This document shows, piece by piece, positions 44,565 to 52,655 of a stretch of 64,000 bases of DNA. The position numbers and the translations under genes were made by a program. Numbering within the stretch: the stretch's first letter is position 1; every line of letters starts with the position of its first letter. Source of the DNA: a virus; IMG/VR virus record IMGVR_UViG_3300027573_000779, positions 144,934 through 208,933 of that record; one strand, written 5' to 3'. The notes beneath the pieces were generated by a model, which was given only the letters and a program-made list of their open reading frames with translations, did no database searches and was not told where the DNA came from.

Positions 44565-46666
44565 TTTTCCCTTATATAAGCCAAAAGGTCTTTTTGAATG
44601 TCTTCTTCCTCTTTCTCAAAACCGTAACTTTCCATTGCGTGTTTGATATAAGAATACAAAGGATAGTGTTTTAAAACATCGCTCTTAAGGCTCGCAAAAT
44701 CAACACTGGGCGTTTTAGTGCTTTCAGTCGCAAGCATGAAACCTTTCTTTGCCGAATTAATTACATTAATAATAGCAAGTTTTTGGCGTGCCTTTTTGGA
44801 AGCAACCTCTAGCTTAATATAGGCTCTCAAAAGCTCCGCAAAGGGAGAATCTTTTTTCACGCCAGACCATTTATACTCGCCCAAATAACTTTCCTCTATG
44901 CTGTCAAAAGCCTCTTTGTCTGCAATAAGCTGAGAAAGGTCTTCTTTGGCTATAGTCGCCTCAACCGCTTGAATTAAGTAATCCTTAAGAGTAACCCATT
45001 CGCTCAAATCTTCTTTAGCCACCAAAGCTTTCTTAAAACCATAGACTACAGGAACAGGATAATTAAGAGAACGTAAGGTGTCTAAAACCGACTGAATAAA
45101 TTTTGACCGTTTTTTGTCGTTTTCTTCCCAACAAACTTCATACCTGTCAATTTCAACATAGACCCCGCCCTCTTCAAGGTCTACTTCTGCAATATCCCAA
45201 AAATCACTTTTAGCCCTGCCATCAGGATTAAATACAAAGACCTTTTTGGAATTCTTCTCATTATTACCATTATAGGTATTGGGGGGCACAGGAAGCTCTT
45301 TAACCGACTTAAGTTGGGGAACCAAGTCTTCAAGCCCCATCTCTTTAAGTAGTAGCTCCCGATATTCGGGCTTAGTTGCCACAATCATCCAAACATATTC
45401 ACAATAAGTTTCTTTAAAATGATAGGAAACCCTGCTCTTACACCTTGTTGCGTCTTTAATGTAGACTTGCAAGTCTTTCTTAAAAGGCAATCTGTCTACA
45501 ATCTCTAAAGATACCTTTTTGCGCCCGTTCCTATACCAACGCTCAATGAAAACATCATTGGGCTGTAGATTATTACGCTTATAAAAGTCTTCAGGAACCA
45601 TAAAGTTAGTCCCCTTGACAGACTGACCGCCAAACTGAAGGTCTAAACCCTCAATAATATAGCGCAAGTTGCTGCTATAAGCTCCATCTAGAAACAAATC
45701 AGCCCAAATTTCTCTGGCGTTCCAAAGAGTTCTGGCACTGGCAAATTTAGCCTTTACCGTCTCTTCAAATCCACCAATAATTTCTCGACATAAAAGCAAA
45801 ATAGCATTCTTGGTCTTATCTGTATATTGTAAACCTTCCCGATTAACCGCAATATCAAGGTCGCCAATATTAAAATGAAACACTAAACCAGACTGAAGAA
45901 GACGTTCTAGTTTAGCATCAAGACTGGTAAAAACACTGGCGCGAATGGGATATGCAACCTGCCCCATTACCGCATAAGAAGTGGTTTGATTCTTATACAT
46001 CACCCAATTCTTACCACTAAAAGCCTCTTCCAGTGGAATTTGGTTATAGTAACGATTCCCTATAATTTTTGGCGCAACCTTCCAAAACCTAAAAACATCC
46101 TGTGCTTTTAGTCGAAATTCTTCAAAATCAAATTCATTAACAGGGACAATAATTTCAATCCCATCTGGCTCTTCAGTGGGGCTTTTATCCATTTGGGCAA
46201 TACGCCCTTCCTGTGAAGGGTCAATGAAAGCAGTGTAAGTAGTCTTAACGCCTTCCTGATAACTTACAATAGAAAAACTGTCCCCGTAAGCAAAACCCGA
46301 CTTGGAACCAATCCCCAACATCCCAATAGTCGCATTGGAATTTCTTTTCGTTGATTTGCAATACTTTACATAGGTATTGGTTACATCTTCATCGCTGAGG
46401 CCAGTCCCAAAATCGCGCACTCGAAACTCTGGTTCCAAAACATTAGGCAAGTGAACTTGGATAGGAAGGTCCCCTTTTCCAGCCTCTACATTAGCGTCAT
46501 AAGCATTACAGCTATATTCCCTGATAACAGCCTTGGTCTTATCCTCATAAAGACTGTTCCGTAGAATATGAAAAAGCATTGAAAAGTCTTGGGCATCAAT
46601 CCCAAAACTATTCACTTTCAAATCACCTTCTGTTTCAAGAATCCGGCTCTGTTGTGTTAAAATCAT
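44561..46666 (-). CDS. rIIA: rIIA-like protein with GHKL ATPase domain
   Basis: A 701-residue protein with the Bergerat (GHKL) fold: EYSCNAYDAN (N-box, Asn54/Asp57), RVRDFGTGLS (G1, DFGTG 85-89) and MLGIGSKSGFAYGDS (G2, GIGSKS 118-123). Same ATP-binding layout as T4 rIIA, gyrase B and Hsp90. L-promoter TTGCGT/16/TATTCT ends 6 nt before ATG. Two WDQ genes intervene before rIIB instead of the direct T4 arrangement. Confidence 0.92.
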   Translation of the reverse strand: MILTQQSRILETEGDLKVNSFGIDAQDFSMLFHILRNSLYEDKTKAVIREYSCNAYDANVEAGKGDLPIQVHLPNVLEPEFRVRDFGTGLSDEDVTNTYVKYCKSTKRNSNATIGMLGIGSKSGFAYGDSFSIVSYQEGVKTTYTAFIDPSQEGRIAQMDKSPTEEPDGIEIIVPVNEFDFEEFRLKAQDVFRFWKVAPKIIGNRYYNQIPLEEAFSGKNWVMYKNQTTSYAVMGQVAYPIRASVFTSLDAKLERLLQSGLVFHFNIGDLDIAVNREGLQYTDKTKNAILLLCREIIGGFEETVKAKFASARTLWNAREIWADLFLDGAYSSNLRYIIEGLDLQFGGQSVKGTNFMVPEDFYKRNNLQPNDVFIERWYRNGRKKVSLEIVDRLPFKKDLQVYIKDATRCKSRVSYHFKETYCEYVWMIVATKPEYRELLLKEMGLEDLVPQLKSVKELPVPPNTYNGNNEKNSKKVFVFNPDGRAKSDFWDIAEVDLEEGGVYVEIDRYEVCWEENDKKRSKFIQSVLDTLRSLNYPVPVVYGFKKALVAKEDLSEWVTLKDYLIQAVEATIAKEDLSQLIADKEAFDSIEESYLGEYKWSGVKKDSPFAELLRAYIKLEVASKKARQKLAIINVINSAKKGFMLATESTKTPSVDFASLKSDVLKHYPLYSYIKHAMESYGFEKEEEDIQKDLLAYIREK

Positions 46667-46725
46667 GACTTCAGAATACCAAATCTTTTTTGTGACGCAA
46701 GAATTTTTTAAAAAATTTTTAAAAT

Positions 46726-46896
46726 TTATCGGGAACTAATTCGAAAAACATTGGGAGACCGCTTAGACTGCTTGGAAATAGCTTGAATGTGTTCTTGCGC
46801 AAGGCTCTTCCCCTCGGAAGTATTGGGAAAAGCGCCTTGAATTGTGTTATCTTGTTTATCTAGAACAAGTAACATCTTTTTTTTACTCTTTTTCAT
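46726..46896 (-). CDS. Small basic protein, 56 aa
   Basis: Start set to ATG 46896, overlapping the upstream gene end by 14 nt. Basic (MKKSKKKMLLVLDKQ) with SEGKSLAQEHIQAISKQS; no motif. Ends before the rIIA promoter. Confidence 0.5.
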   Translation of the reverse strand: MKKSKKKMLLVLDKQDNTIQGAFPNTSEGKSLAQEHIQAISKQSKRSPNVFRISSR

Positions 46897-47134
46897 TACA
46901 AAGTCTACTAAACCACTCGATAATCTCAAAACCAATTTTATCAAGCTCGCGCTGTTCCATCTGGCACTTTCCTATCAGAGTTTCAAGTTGTTTGGCTTTC
47001 TTTTTAGCCTCTCGCGGACTTATATTATCTTCTTCGGGTTTGATTTTATTAATTTCCCGTTCAAGAAAATCAATACTCTTGTTTAGTTCATCAAGTTTCT
47101 TTAATATTTGTTTGGCTTCTAAGACCTTTTTCAT
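46883..47134 (-). CDS. Coiled-coil protein, 83 aa
   Basis: Heptad-rich from KQILKKLDELNKSIDFLERE to QLETLIGKCQMEQRELDKIG. Start set to ATG 47134, after a hairpin AATACCTT/AAGGTATT (47136-47162) that buries an AAGG Shine-Dalgarno, so translation may be controlled. No other motif. Confidence 0.55.
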   Translation of the reverse strand: MKKVLEAKQILKKLDELNKSIDFLEREINKIKPEEDNISPREAKKKAKQLETLIGKCQMEQRELDKIGFEIIEWFSRLCNEKE

Positions 47135-47135
47135 C

Positions 47136-47162
47136 AATACCTTTTTTTTGTTACAAGGTATT
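47136..47162 (-). promoter_or_regulatory. Hairpin masking the Shine-Dalgarno of the 47134 gene
   Basis: An 8-bp stem AATACCTT (47136-47143)/AAGGTATT (47155-47162) with an A-rich loop; on the minus transcript the AAGG lies 5 nt before ATG 47134 inside the stem. A TATAAT-like box lies immediately upstream. Confidence 0.45.
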
Positions 47163-47177
47163 ATAATTATCTTAGAT

Positions 47178-47402
47178 TTAGTTTTCTATCTTTTCTTGAA
47201 AACAAGTATTAATTTTATCGCCTATAAGAATCTGGCTCTCCTGTCTCATTAAAAACATTGCTTCCTCTCCATCAGTTGTTGTTCCGTTCATTAAGCTAAT
47301 ATTTAAATCTTTAGACATGTCTACCTGTTGGCGAATTGATGTAGCTATGTCTACGAAAACCCTTTCTGATAAGCTTCCTTGAACATAAGTTATGTGAAAC
47401 AT
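47178..47402 (-). CDS. Hypothetical protein, 74 aa
   Basis: Starts just after a bidirectional terminator-like hairpin. Mixed helices and strands (GSLSERVFVDIATSIRQQVD); no motif. Weak -10-like sequence only. Confidence 0.5.
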   Translation of the reverse strand: MFHITYVQGSLSERVFVDIATSIRQQVDMSKDLNISLMNGTTTDGEEAMFLMRQESQILIGDKINTCFQEKIEN

Positions 47403-47412
47403 AAAATAAGAA

Positions 47413-47446
47413 AAACAAGCACAAATTTCTTTATGCTTGTTTTTTT
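47413..47446. terminator. Bidirectional terminator-like hairpin
   Basis: CAAGCA and TGCTTG pair with a loop of about 12 nt. T-runs follow on both strands (T7 on plus, T5 on minus), so it can stop the minus transcript of the 47467 gene. Confidence 0.6.
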
Positions 47447-47466
47447 GCTCTTAATTTTAATTTGAT

Positions 47467-47778
47467 TCAGTCCGCCACTTTCCGAACCATTTCTTGGAAG
47501 TAATCGTACTCCCGAACCCTGCCCACTTCCCACAACCCCTTATCAAGAGTGATAGGGGCGTGCTCTTCATGGACAACGGTCGCTGACTTTTCCAGAGAGA
47601 GAAGAATTCTCTCGCCTTCCTGAATCAGTTCAAACTCGTCCTCTGCTTCGAGAATGTGACTGTGACCAGACTCGCCATGTGCTACCACATAATGTCTTAG
47701 TTTTGTGACCTTGGCTTCCTTGGAAGGAGGTTGGGTCACCCTTTTGAACAGAACGTCGCCTTGTTGTGCGGTTTTCAT
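47467..47778 (-). CDS. Conserved phage hypothetical protein, 103 aa
   Basis: Contains VVHEEHAPITLDKGLWEVGR and VREYDYFQEMVRKVAD, a family seen in many phages ('THEEH.PI.L..G.Y.V..QREYDYF'). Promoter TTGACT/16/TATAAT is 13 nt upstream of ATG. Role unknown. Confidence 0.65.
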   Translation of the reverse strand: MKTAQQGDVLFKRVTQPPSKEAKVTKLRHYVVAHGESGHSHILEAEDEFELIQEGERILLSLEKSATVVHEEHAPITLDKGLWEVGRVREYDYFQEMVRKVAD

Positions 47779-47821
47779 ATATTGTTTCTCTATTATATTA
47801 CAGCTTTTTAAAAAGTCAAGC

Positions 47822-48841
47822 CTAGGTTAATTTCTCTGCATTCGTAAACCAATTACTGTTGCGCCATTTAAGGGCCGCTTCAATCGTGCTACATTCAGGG
47901 GCTACGCCCTCCAAATGCCACACTCCAACTGAAGGATTAAGCATCTTAAGATATTTGGCGTTTGGAACAACGTCTGATAAATTGACACTAAGAAGCTCAT
48001 AGTTGCCAAGCTTTTCCAAAACCTTATGACTTAAGCTTACCAACATGCGCTCAATTCCAATTTTGCGAATTAGCTCTCTCCGCTTGTCCACATTGGTTTC
48101 TTTTAAAACTTCTTTGGGATTGAGTTTTTCCGCAGGAGTTAAAACCTGTTTTGGGGACATAGCTATTCCATTCAGGAAATAAAGCTTCCAACCATCAGAA
48201 TATTCAACCGCTGGAGCTTCATCTTTGTGAAGTCGCCCTTCGCTATTGCGCCAAATTTGGGTTGGCTTGCTGGTAACAATGAGGCAGCTATCAGTAGGGT
48301 AAAAAAGGCCCAAATCCGCGCAAGCTTCAAGCTTATCGTAGTTTTTCATAACTTCAGCGTCAAATTTAACTCCAATCATCTTGTAGGCGCTTACCCACCC
48401 AAAATAATTGGAATAAAAATGACCATCAAAGTAGGGCCAGACAAAAAGCTTAATGGTATTTTTGAGCTTTGTAATAAGGTCCTCTTCTGAAAGAGGATTT
48501 TTGGACTTGAAAGTTATTTGGCTATTAATCTGTTCCCAAGTTGTTTCAAACAAGCCCCGCAAATTCTTATTTATCTCACTAAAACTGGGGCGCTTTGGAT
48601 TCCAGTTTTCATAGCCCCCCTCACTCAAAAGGCAAAAGGCAATCCAACCGCCAAAAGGACTAGAAACATGAATGACGGGGTTTTTCTTGCCCAAAATTTG
48701 CTCGCTCCATTCGCCTCCTAGCCTTTGTGCTTCGCTGGTTGGAACTTGGCGACAGTCAAGCGCCCTGTCCCGCCAGTAATTCTTGATTTCCTCAAGTTTT
48801 TTGACTTGTTCGTCAGTTAGTTTTTCGATTTTATCTGCCAT
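47822..48841 (-). CDS. DUF6745 family protein
   Basis: A 339-residue protein with the DUF6745 order: an N-terminal helical part with VPTSEAQR, a middle with GLFETTWEQINSQITFKSKN and YFDGHFYSNYFGWVSAYK, and a C-terminal part SEGRLHKDEAPAVEYSDGWK. As I recall, DUF6745 relatives often carry WDQVRDQV-like repeats in the segment that here reads TTWEQINSQI. This links the WDQ mini-proteins to a known domain family. Promoter TTGACA/16/TACCAT is 32 nt before ATG. Confidence 0.7.
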   Translation of the reverse strand: MADKIEKLTDEQVKKLEEIKNYWRDRALDCRQVPTSEAQRLGGEWSEQILGKKNPVIHVSSPFGGWIAFCLLSEGGYENWNPKRPSFSEINKNLRGLFETTWEQINSQITFKSKNPLSEEDLITKLKNTIKLFVWPYFDGHFYSNYFGWVSAYKMIGVKFDAEVMKNYDKLEACADLGLFYPTDSCLIVTSKPTQIWRNSEGRLHKDEAPAVEYSDGWKLYFLNGIAMSPKQVLTPAEKLNPKEVLKETNVDKRRELIRKIGIERMLVSLSHKVLEKLGNYELLSVNLSDVVPNAKYLKMLNPSVGVWHLEGVAPECSTIEAALKWRNSNWFTNAEKLT

Positions 48842-48897
48842 ATTTTTTTAAGTTGTTCTCTAAATCTGTAGCTATGGTAACAAAACTTTTTGAAATG

Positions 48898-49092
48898 TCA
48901 ACAGTTTAGAAATTTTGAGCTTTCGTCCCAAATTTGTTCTGAAATTTGTTCCCAAGCGTCTTCAAGTCGAAAAAACTTCTCGTTCGCTATAATTTGGCTC
49001 CGAATTTGGAGATGAACTTGGTTATAAATTTCTCCTCCAATCAAACTCCGAAGTTCTATAATTTTAGTCGTCATCTGGTTCAAACGGTTCAT
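48898..49092 (-). CDS. WDQ family protein
   Basis: ATG after a GCC/GGC element variant. GGEIYNQVHLQIRSQIIANE then RLEDAWEQISEQIWDESS. Part of a three-copy run (48898-49463) upstream of DUF6745. Confidence 0.7.
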   Translation of the reverse strand: MNRLNQMTTKIIELRSLIGGEIYNQVHLQIRSQIIANEKFFRLEDAWEQISEQIWDESSKFLNC

Positions 49093-49111
49093 ATATTCAA
49101 GCGCCGAGAGA

Positions 49112-49297
49112 CTATGTTGTTTTTGTGTTCATAACCGCAACTTGTTCCAAAATTGGGTTCCAAATTTGGTCCCTAAATTGGTCCCGCATTGGAGTCCAAA
49201 CTTGGTACCTAAATTGGTTCTTAATTTGGTCCCCAACTTGGTTATTAATTTTATCCCAAATTTGGTCCCCCATAATCTGAATTTTAGTATTAGCCAT
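49112..49297 (-). CDS. WDQ family protein
   Basis: MANTKIQIMGDQIWDKINNQ then VGDQIKNQFRYQVWTPMRDQ and FRDQIWNPILEQV. The DNA upstream of its ATG (TTAGTAAAGAAACCAGA, 2 nt, TATG) matches the end of the 49460 gene upstream of the next WDQ gene, evidence of a tandem duplication. Confidence 0.75.
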   Translation of the reverse strand: MANTKIQIMGDQIWDKINNQVGDQIKNQFRYQVWTPMRDQFRDQIWNPILEQVAVMNTKTT

Positions 49298-49313
49298 AAC
49301 TCTGGTTTCTTTA

Positions 49314-49463
49314 CTAAGGGCTTAGTGTCTCCCTAAAAACTTGGTTCCAAAGCTGGTCCTCAATTTGGTGCTTGATTCGGTTTTCTATTGTGTCAATAAC
49401 TTTCCCAACTTGGTCCCAAACTTGGCTCCTAGCTTGATTCCAAAAAGCATGAGATATAATCAT
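49314..49463 (-). CDS. WDQ family protein, short
   Basis: Start set to ATG 49463 in an ATGA overlap with the 49460 gene end. Opens MIISHAFWNQARSQVWDQVG, then TIENRIKHQIEDQLWNQVF. 49 residues. Duplicated junction with the neighbour at 49297. Confidence 0.7.
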   Translation of the reverse strand: MIISHAFWNQARSQVWDQVGKVIDTIENRIKHQIEDQLWNQVFRETLSP

Positions 49464-50467
49464 AGTTCTGGTTTCTTTACTAAAGTCATGCGCCGCCATA
49501 TTAATTTGCGCAGTTTTCCTTCAGGACCATGGGGTTGATGGACGAGGCTTTTTCTTCGCCAATGCATCCGTGGAGAAGCGTGATGTCCCCCTAGACTTGG
49601 TGACTCGTGTTCAATCTTATAACCATATCCAACAATATTAGGAGACCAAAGCGCTTCTTTTTTAATTTCTCCCGTCTTAGCCTTTTTCTCGGGTCTTTCT
49701 AAAGATGCTGGCTTAATAAGTTTTGGACTGGTCCCCCAAACCATTAAAGTAAGGATTGTGGCTTGAACGGCCTTAATTAGGATTTTCTGTTCTTCTTCAG
49801 ATGAAGGAGATGGGGATTTGTCGTTTTTAATTTTTTCATATAGTTTTGGTTGGTAGAGTTCATACATTAATTCTTGAACCTTTGTCACATCTTCCCACCT
49901 ACCTTCTTTTTCAGTTAGACCAACAGTACTAATTGGCATATTAGTTGGATACCACGCGGCATAATTAACAAAACGCCCGCTATCCATTAAAAAAGGTAAA
50001 TGAAAACACAAAGTTCCCACATTTACTTCTTGTCCCAAAACAAAATCTCCTTTATCTACAAGTGAAACGCCAATAAAGGGAAATCGCCAGCCTAAATAAG
50101 ATTCAACAAATTGTGTTGGAAACACTAATATAAAATGTTTTAAAGGCAGATAAACTTCGCTAAAACTAAAATCTTGAGGAGGGACAGTCGCCACACATTC
50201 CAACAGAAATTCATGGTCAATAAAATAAGTCGGAACCTGAGTGTCTATCAAATTGTTGGTAACCGTTTTAATTACTTGGTCTGTGTCTCCTTGCAAAGAA
50301 TAAAACCATGAATTAATAATGCCTAAAACAAGACTGTAATATTTTGGGTCATAATACCCATTAGGGCAGACAATTCGTTTCGGGTAAAACAAACTAATTC
50401 TTTCTTGCGCCTTTTCGCAAAGTTCTTTGAAATGGTCCCACTCGTTTTCAAAAATTTCAATCTTCAT
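49460..50467 (-). CDS. Conserved mobile-element hypothetical protein, 335 aa
   Basis: L-promoter TTGCAT/16/TAAAAT ends 6 nt before ATG. C-terminus GGHHASPRMHWRRKSLVHQP then PEGKLRKLIWRRMTLVKKPE matches a common phage/plasmid family ending 'H.SPR.H.RR.H.R....G...W..P..V'. The upstream 250 residues are not assigned; CVATVPPQDFSFSEVYLPLK may be a beta core. Not identified further. Confidence 0.65.
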   Translation of the reverse strand: MKIEIFENEWDHFKELCEKAQERISLFYPKRIVCPNGYYDPKYYSLVLGIINSWFYSLQGDTDQVIKTVTNNLIDTQVPTYFIDHEFLLECVATVPPQDFSFSEVYLPLKHFILVFPTQFVESYLGWRFPFIGVSLVDKGDFVLGQEVNVGTLCFHLPFLMDSGRFVNYAAWYPTNMPISTVGLTEKEGRWEDVTKVQELMYELYQPKLYEKIKNDKSPSPSSEEEQKILIKAVQATILTLMVWGTSPKLIKPASLERPEKKAKTGEIKKEALWSPNIVGYGYKIEHESPSLGGHHASPRMHWRRKSLVHQPHGPEGKLRKLIWRRMTLVKKPEL

Positions 50468-50504
50468 CCCAACATTTTAAATAAAATTTTTAAAAATGCA
50501 AGTA

Positions 50505-51143
50505 TTATTTTTGCTTCAAAATGAAGCTTAACCACTCTACCCTTGGGACAGTTGAAATTTCGCTTGCCGCAGTCCTAGGTAAAGGTTTTTTAGGCTCATA
50601 AAGAAGTCTGTGTCTGAAATTTTCGATAGGCATATTCCCTCTTTCACTGTTTAAGTCCCTATGGGCCAAAACAATATTGGTCCACTCGTCCTTTCCACCA
50701 TGGGATTTGGGTTTAACGTGTTCTAAAGAAGCTTCAGCTAAAGTTAAGATTTTACCACTATAAGCACATTTCTTGCCATAATGACGATAAGCGTTACGTT
50801 TGTTTAGTTTTAACTCCCTGAGGGCTAGACCGTTATAGTTTTTTGCCCTCATCACAATCGGCGCTCTAATAGTTCTTTTAGAGGTATGAATTGGAATGTC
50901 CCATGAACGAACCGGTAAATTCATCCAAGCTTCTAAATTAACTGGTTCCCAATAGCTAACTTTATCGAAATTCGGTCTGCCATCATCATCTAATTCAAAT
51001 TCAATATCAATCCCTTGAGAGGCCATATTGCCATCTTCTGAAGTAGAAAAAAGATTGGTAAGAGCCTTCTTTATTGTCGCGGTGCCTACAACAATATAAA
51101 GACTATTAAGAACAAGAACAAGCTGTTCATTTAAAAGGTTCAC
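50505..51143 (-). CDS. HNH endonuclease
   Basis: A 212-residue protein with the HNH core KCAYSGKILTLAEASLEHVK followed by PKSHGGKDEWTNIVLAHRDL (His142, Asn156, His161). The N-terminal half is a separate domain of unknown type. HNH nucleases in phages cut DNA at packaging or act as homing or anti-host enzymes. Overlaps the next small gene by 17 nt. Confidence 0.85.
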   Translation of the reverse strand: MNLLNEQLVLVLNSLYIVVGTATIKKALTNLFSTSEDGNMASQGIDIEFELDDDGRPNFDKVSYWEPVNLEAWMNLPVRSWDIPIHTSKRTIRAPIVMRAKNYNGLALRELKLNKRNAYRHYGKKCAYSGKILTLAEASLEHVKPKSHGGKDEWTNIVLAHRDLNSERGNMPIENFRHRLLYEPKKPLPRTAASEISTVPRVEWLSFILKQK

Positions 51144-51336
51144 TAAAAAGAATTGTGTCGTTAACTGACCAAAGTAAAGGACTTATATCATTACCGAAAC
51201 CAACTTTTCTTACAATATCACCCCAATCAGAAACTAAAAATGACTGATAAATCTGCGTATCAATTTTTCTTCTTACTACTTTTATCTGGCTATACGGATG
51301 ATTCCAAACTCGGTCGCGAAATATGTTTCTATTCAT
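51127..51336 (-). CDS. Small paralogue family B member, 69 aa
   Basis: Start set to ATG 51336, just after the upstream stop. FRDRVWNHPYSQIKVVRRKI then DTQIYQSFLVSDWGDIVRKV and LLWSVNDTILFSEPFK. Aligns with the 51344 and 51560 genes: HPNxQI, R-x-x-I-x-TQI, W-x-x-I and a final 'LLW..ND.I...E.F'. Looks like a WDQ-derived family that kept I/Q spacing. Confidence 0.6.
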   Translation of the reverse strand: MNRNIFRDRVWNHPYSQIKVVRRKIDTQIYQSFLVSDWGDIVRKVGFGNDISPLLWSVNDTILFSEPFK

Positions 51337-51343
51337 CGTAAAT

Positions 51344-51556
51344 TTATTCAAAAAATTCATTCAAATAAATTGCATCGTTAAGCCTCCAACTTAAAAGAGT
51401 TAAATTGTGCCCAAGATAGGTTCTTATTTCAATGTCGTGCCAAACAGAAGTTGATAATGACTTTAAAATTTGTGTATGAATTTCTTCTCTGATTCTTTGT
51501 ATCTGTATATTCGGATGAACCAAAGTTTGGTTTAAAACCGTGTCTATGTTGTTCAT
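51344..51556 (-). CDS. Small paralogue family B member, 70 aa
   Basis: LVHPNIQIQRIREEIHTQIL then SVWHDIEIRTYLGHNLTLLS and WRLNDAIYLNEFFE. Tandem paralogue of 51127 and 51560. Confidence 0.6.
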   Translation of the reverse strand: MNNIDTVLNQTLVHPNIQIQRIREEIHTQILKSLSTSVWHDIEIRTYLGHNLTLLSWRLNDAIYLNEFFE

Positions 51557-51559
51557 TGT

Positions 51560-51766
51560 CTATTCAAAAACTTTACTAAATACAATTCCCTCCTCAATAG
51601 CCCAAACTAGACGATGATAAGAAAAAGGAATGGTCTTTTTGATTTCTAAACATAAATTTGAGTGAATCTCTGAGTTTTGTTGCACAAGAATTTTGTTTGT
51701 TGCCAGTTTTTCTATCTGGCTATTCGGATGAGTCCAAACTTGGTTCCAAATTATGTTTGTTTCCAT
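51560..51766 (-). CDS. Small paralogue family B member, 68 aa
   Basis: Start set to ATG 51766, overlapping the upstream gene end by 47 nt in a different frame; the longer frame is not supported. IIWNQVWTHPNSQIEKLATN then LVWAIEEGIVFSKVFE. The NQVW at the start is a direct WDQ unit, tying family B to WDQ. Confidence 0.55.
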   Translation of the reverse strand: METNIIWNQVWTHPNSQIEKLATNKILVQQNSEIHSNLCLEIKKTIPFSYHRLVWAIEEGIVFSKVFE

Positions 51767-51974
51767 TATCGTAATCAACTTTATCTTTGATAACCTTGGT
51801 GCCAAAAAGCGCCCCTAAGAAAACACTTAAATTTGTAGGAATTTCAGCTAATTCTCCATTTTTAAGTGAAACAATACCCCAAACAACAAAAAAAAGAAGA
51901 AAAGCAACCGTATTTGCTGTGTTAATAACACAAAACGCTCCGTCTTGCTGTTCACATAACTCCGCTATTCTCAC
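51720..51974 (-). CDS. Membrane protein, 84 aa
   Basis: Two hydrophobic stretches (TANTVAFLLFFVVWGIVSL and TNLSVFLGALFGTKVI) suggest two TM helices, followed by an acidic/basic tail. Form is like small phage membrane proteins, possibly holin-like, but this is only form. Overlaps both neighbours. Confidence 0.55.
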   Translation of the reverse strand: MRIAELCEQQDGAFCVINTANTVAFLLFFVVWGIVSLKNGELAEIPTNLSVFLGALFGTKVIKDKVDYDNGNKHNLEPSLDSSE

Positions 51975-52149
51975 ATATTACATTACACAAATTTTCAGGT
52001 TCTGGCCTTTTAAACTTGCTACAACTTGACCTATGTCTTTCTGGCTGGCTTAAATGCCAGTAATCGCCGCACTCGTTACACCTAGCCGCCCAATTAGCGC
52101 CGTCTACGATTGCACTTGGGAGTAGTGTATATTCAAGAATTGTGTTCAT
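51952..52149 (-). CDS. Small zinc-binding protein, 65 aa
   Basis: ARCNECGDYWHLSQPERHRS then SCSKFKRPE and CNVICEN: Cys-x2-Cys with His and another Cys could bind zinc. ATGA overlap with the 52146 gene. Confidence 0.55.
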   Translation of the reverse strand: MNTILEYTLLPSAIVDGANWAARCNECGDYWHLSQPERHRSSCSKFKRPEPENLCNVICENSGVM

Positions 52150-52328
52150 CGTTCTTCTAAAGCAACCACCCTATCAATTATAAAACTGCGCACTCCATGT
52201 CCAAAAGCGTAAGTAGTAAATTTTTCATCATTTTGTTCAATTGGATTACTAATACGATAACTGTGAATCTGACCGTTGGTTTTGCGATATTTAAGATAAA
52301 ACGTTTTTGCTTCAGGTAAGTTTCTCAT
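52146..52328 (-). CDS. WYL-like small domain, 60 aa
   Basis: KTFYLKYRKTNGQIHSYRIS then TTYAFGHGVRSFIIDRVVAL resembles the WYL fold ('YL.Y.K.DG....R...P ... R.F.LDRI'). WYL domains are ligand-binding regulators of defence and other systems. A free-standing WYL-like protein in a phage could modulate host defence; tentative. Confidence 0.5.
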   Translation of the reverse strand: MRNLPEAKTFYLKYRKTNGQIHSYRISNPIEQNDEKFTTYAFGHGVRSFIIDRVVALEER

Positions 52329-52348
52329 TTTTTCATGTTACCTGAATC

Positions 52349-52594
52349 TTATTTCTTGTCAATATATGATTTTGCGCTTTGAGTAAATTCCTGTATTTTT
52401 GGCAATTCGATAAAAAACTCCTTAAAATTAGTCTTAAAAAAGTCAAACGCCTGCCTTTCATTGATAGGCCCTTGGGTTTTAACATTAGCTTTAAAAAGGT
52501 TGCTGTCTGGAGTCCTAATTGTAATTTCGTAAATCACGCTTCCCCAATTTGTGCCTAAAATTCTGAGGGAAGATTCAAAGCCTTCGATTTGCAT
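52349..52594 (-). CDS. Hypothetical protein, 81 aa
   Basis: Start set to ATG 52594 (the longer frame begins with TTG). Strand-rich with VIYEITIRTPDSNLFKANVK and a helix INERQAFDFFKTNFKEFFIE. No motif. Confidence 0.55.
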   Translation of the reverse strand: MQIEGFESSLRILGTNWGSVIYEITIRTPDSNLFKANVKTQGPINERQAFDFFKTNFKEFFIELPKIQEFTQSAKSYIDKK

Positions 52595-52655
52595 TCGCAA
52601 GTTTTAACCAAGTAATAAACCAGTCACTATTATACCAATTCTCCATCCATAATAT

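Noticed and set aside
52580-52646. 22-codon ORF MENWYNSDWFITWLKLANAN upstream of the 52594 gene.
   Set aside because: Overlaps the start of the 52594 gene; no promoter, so left out though possible.
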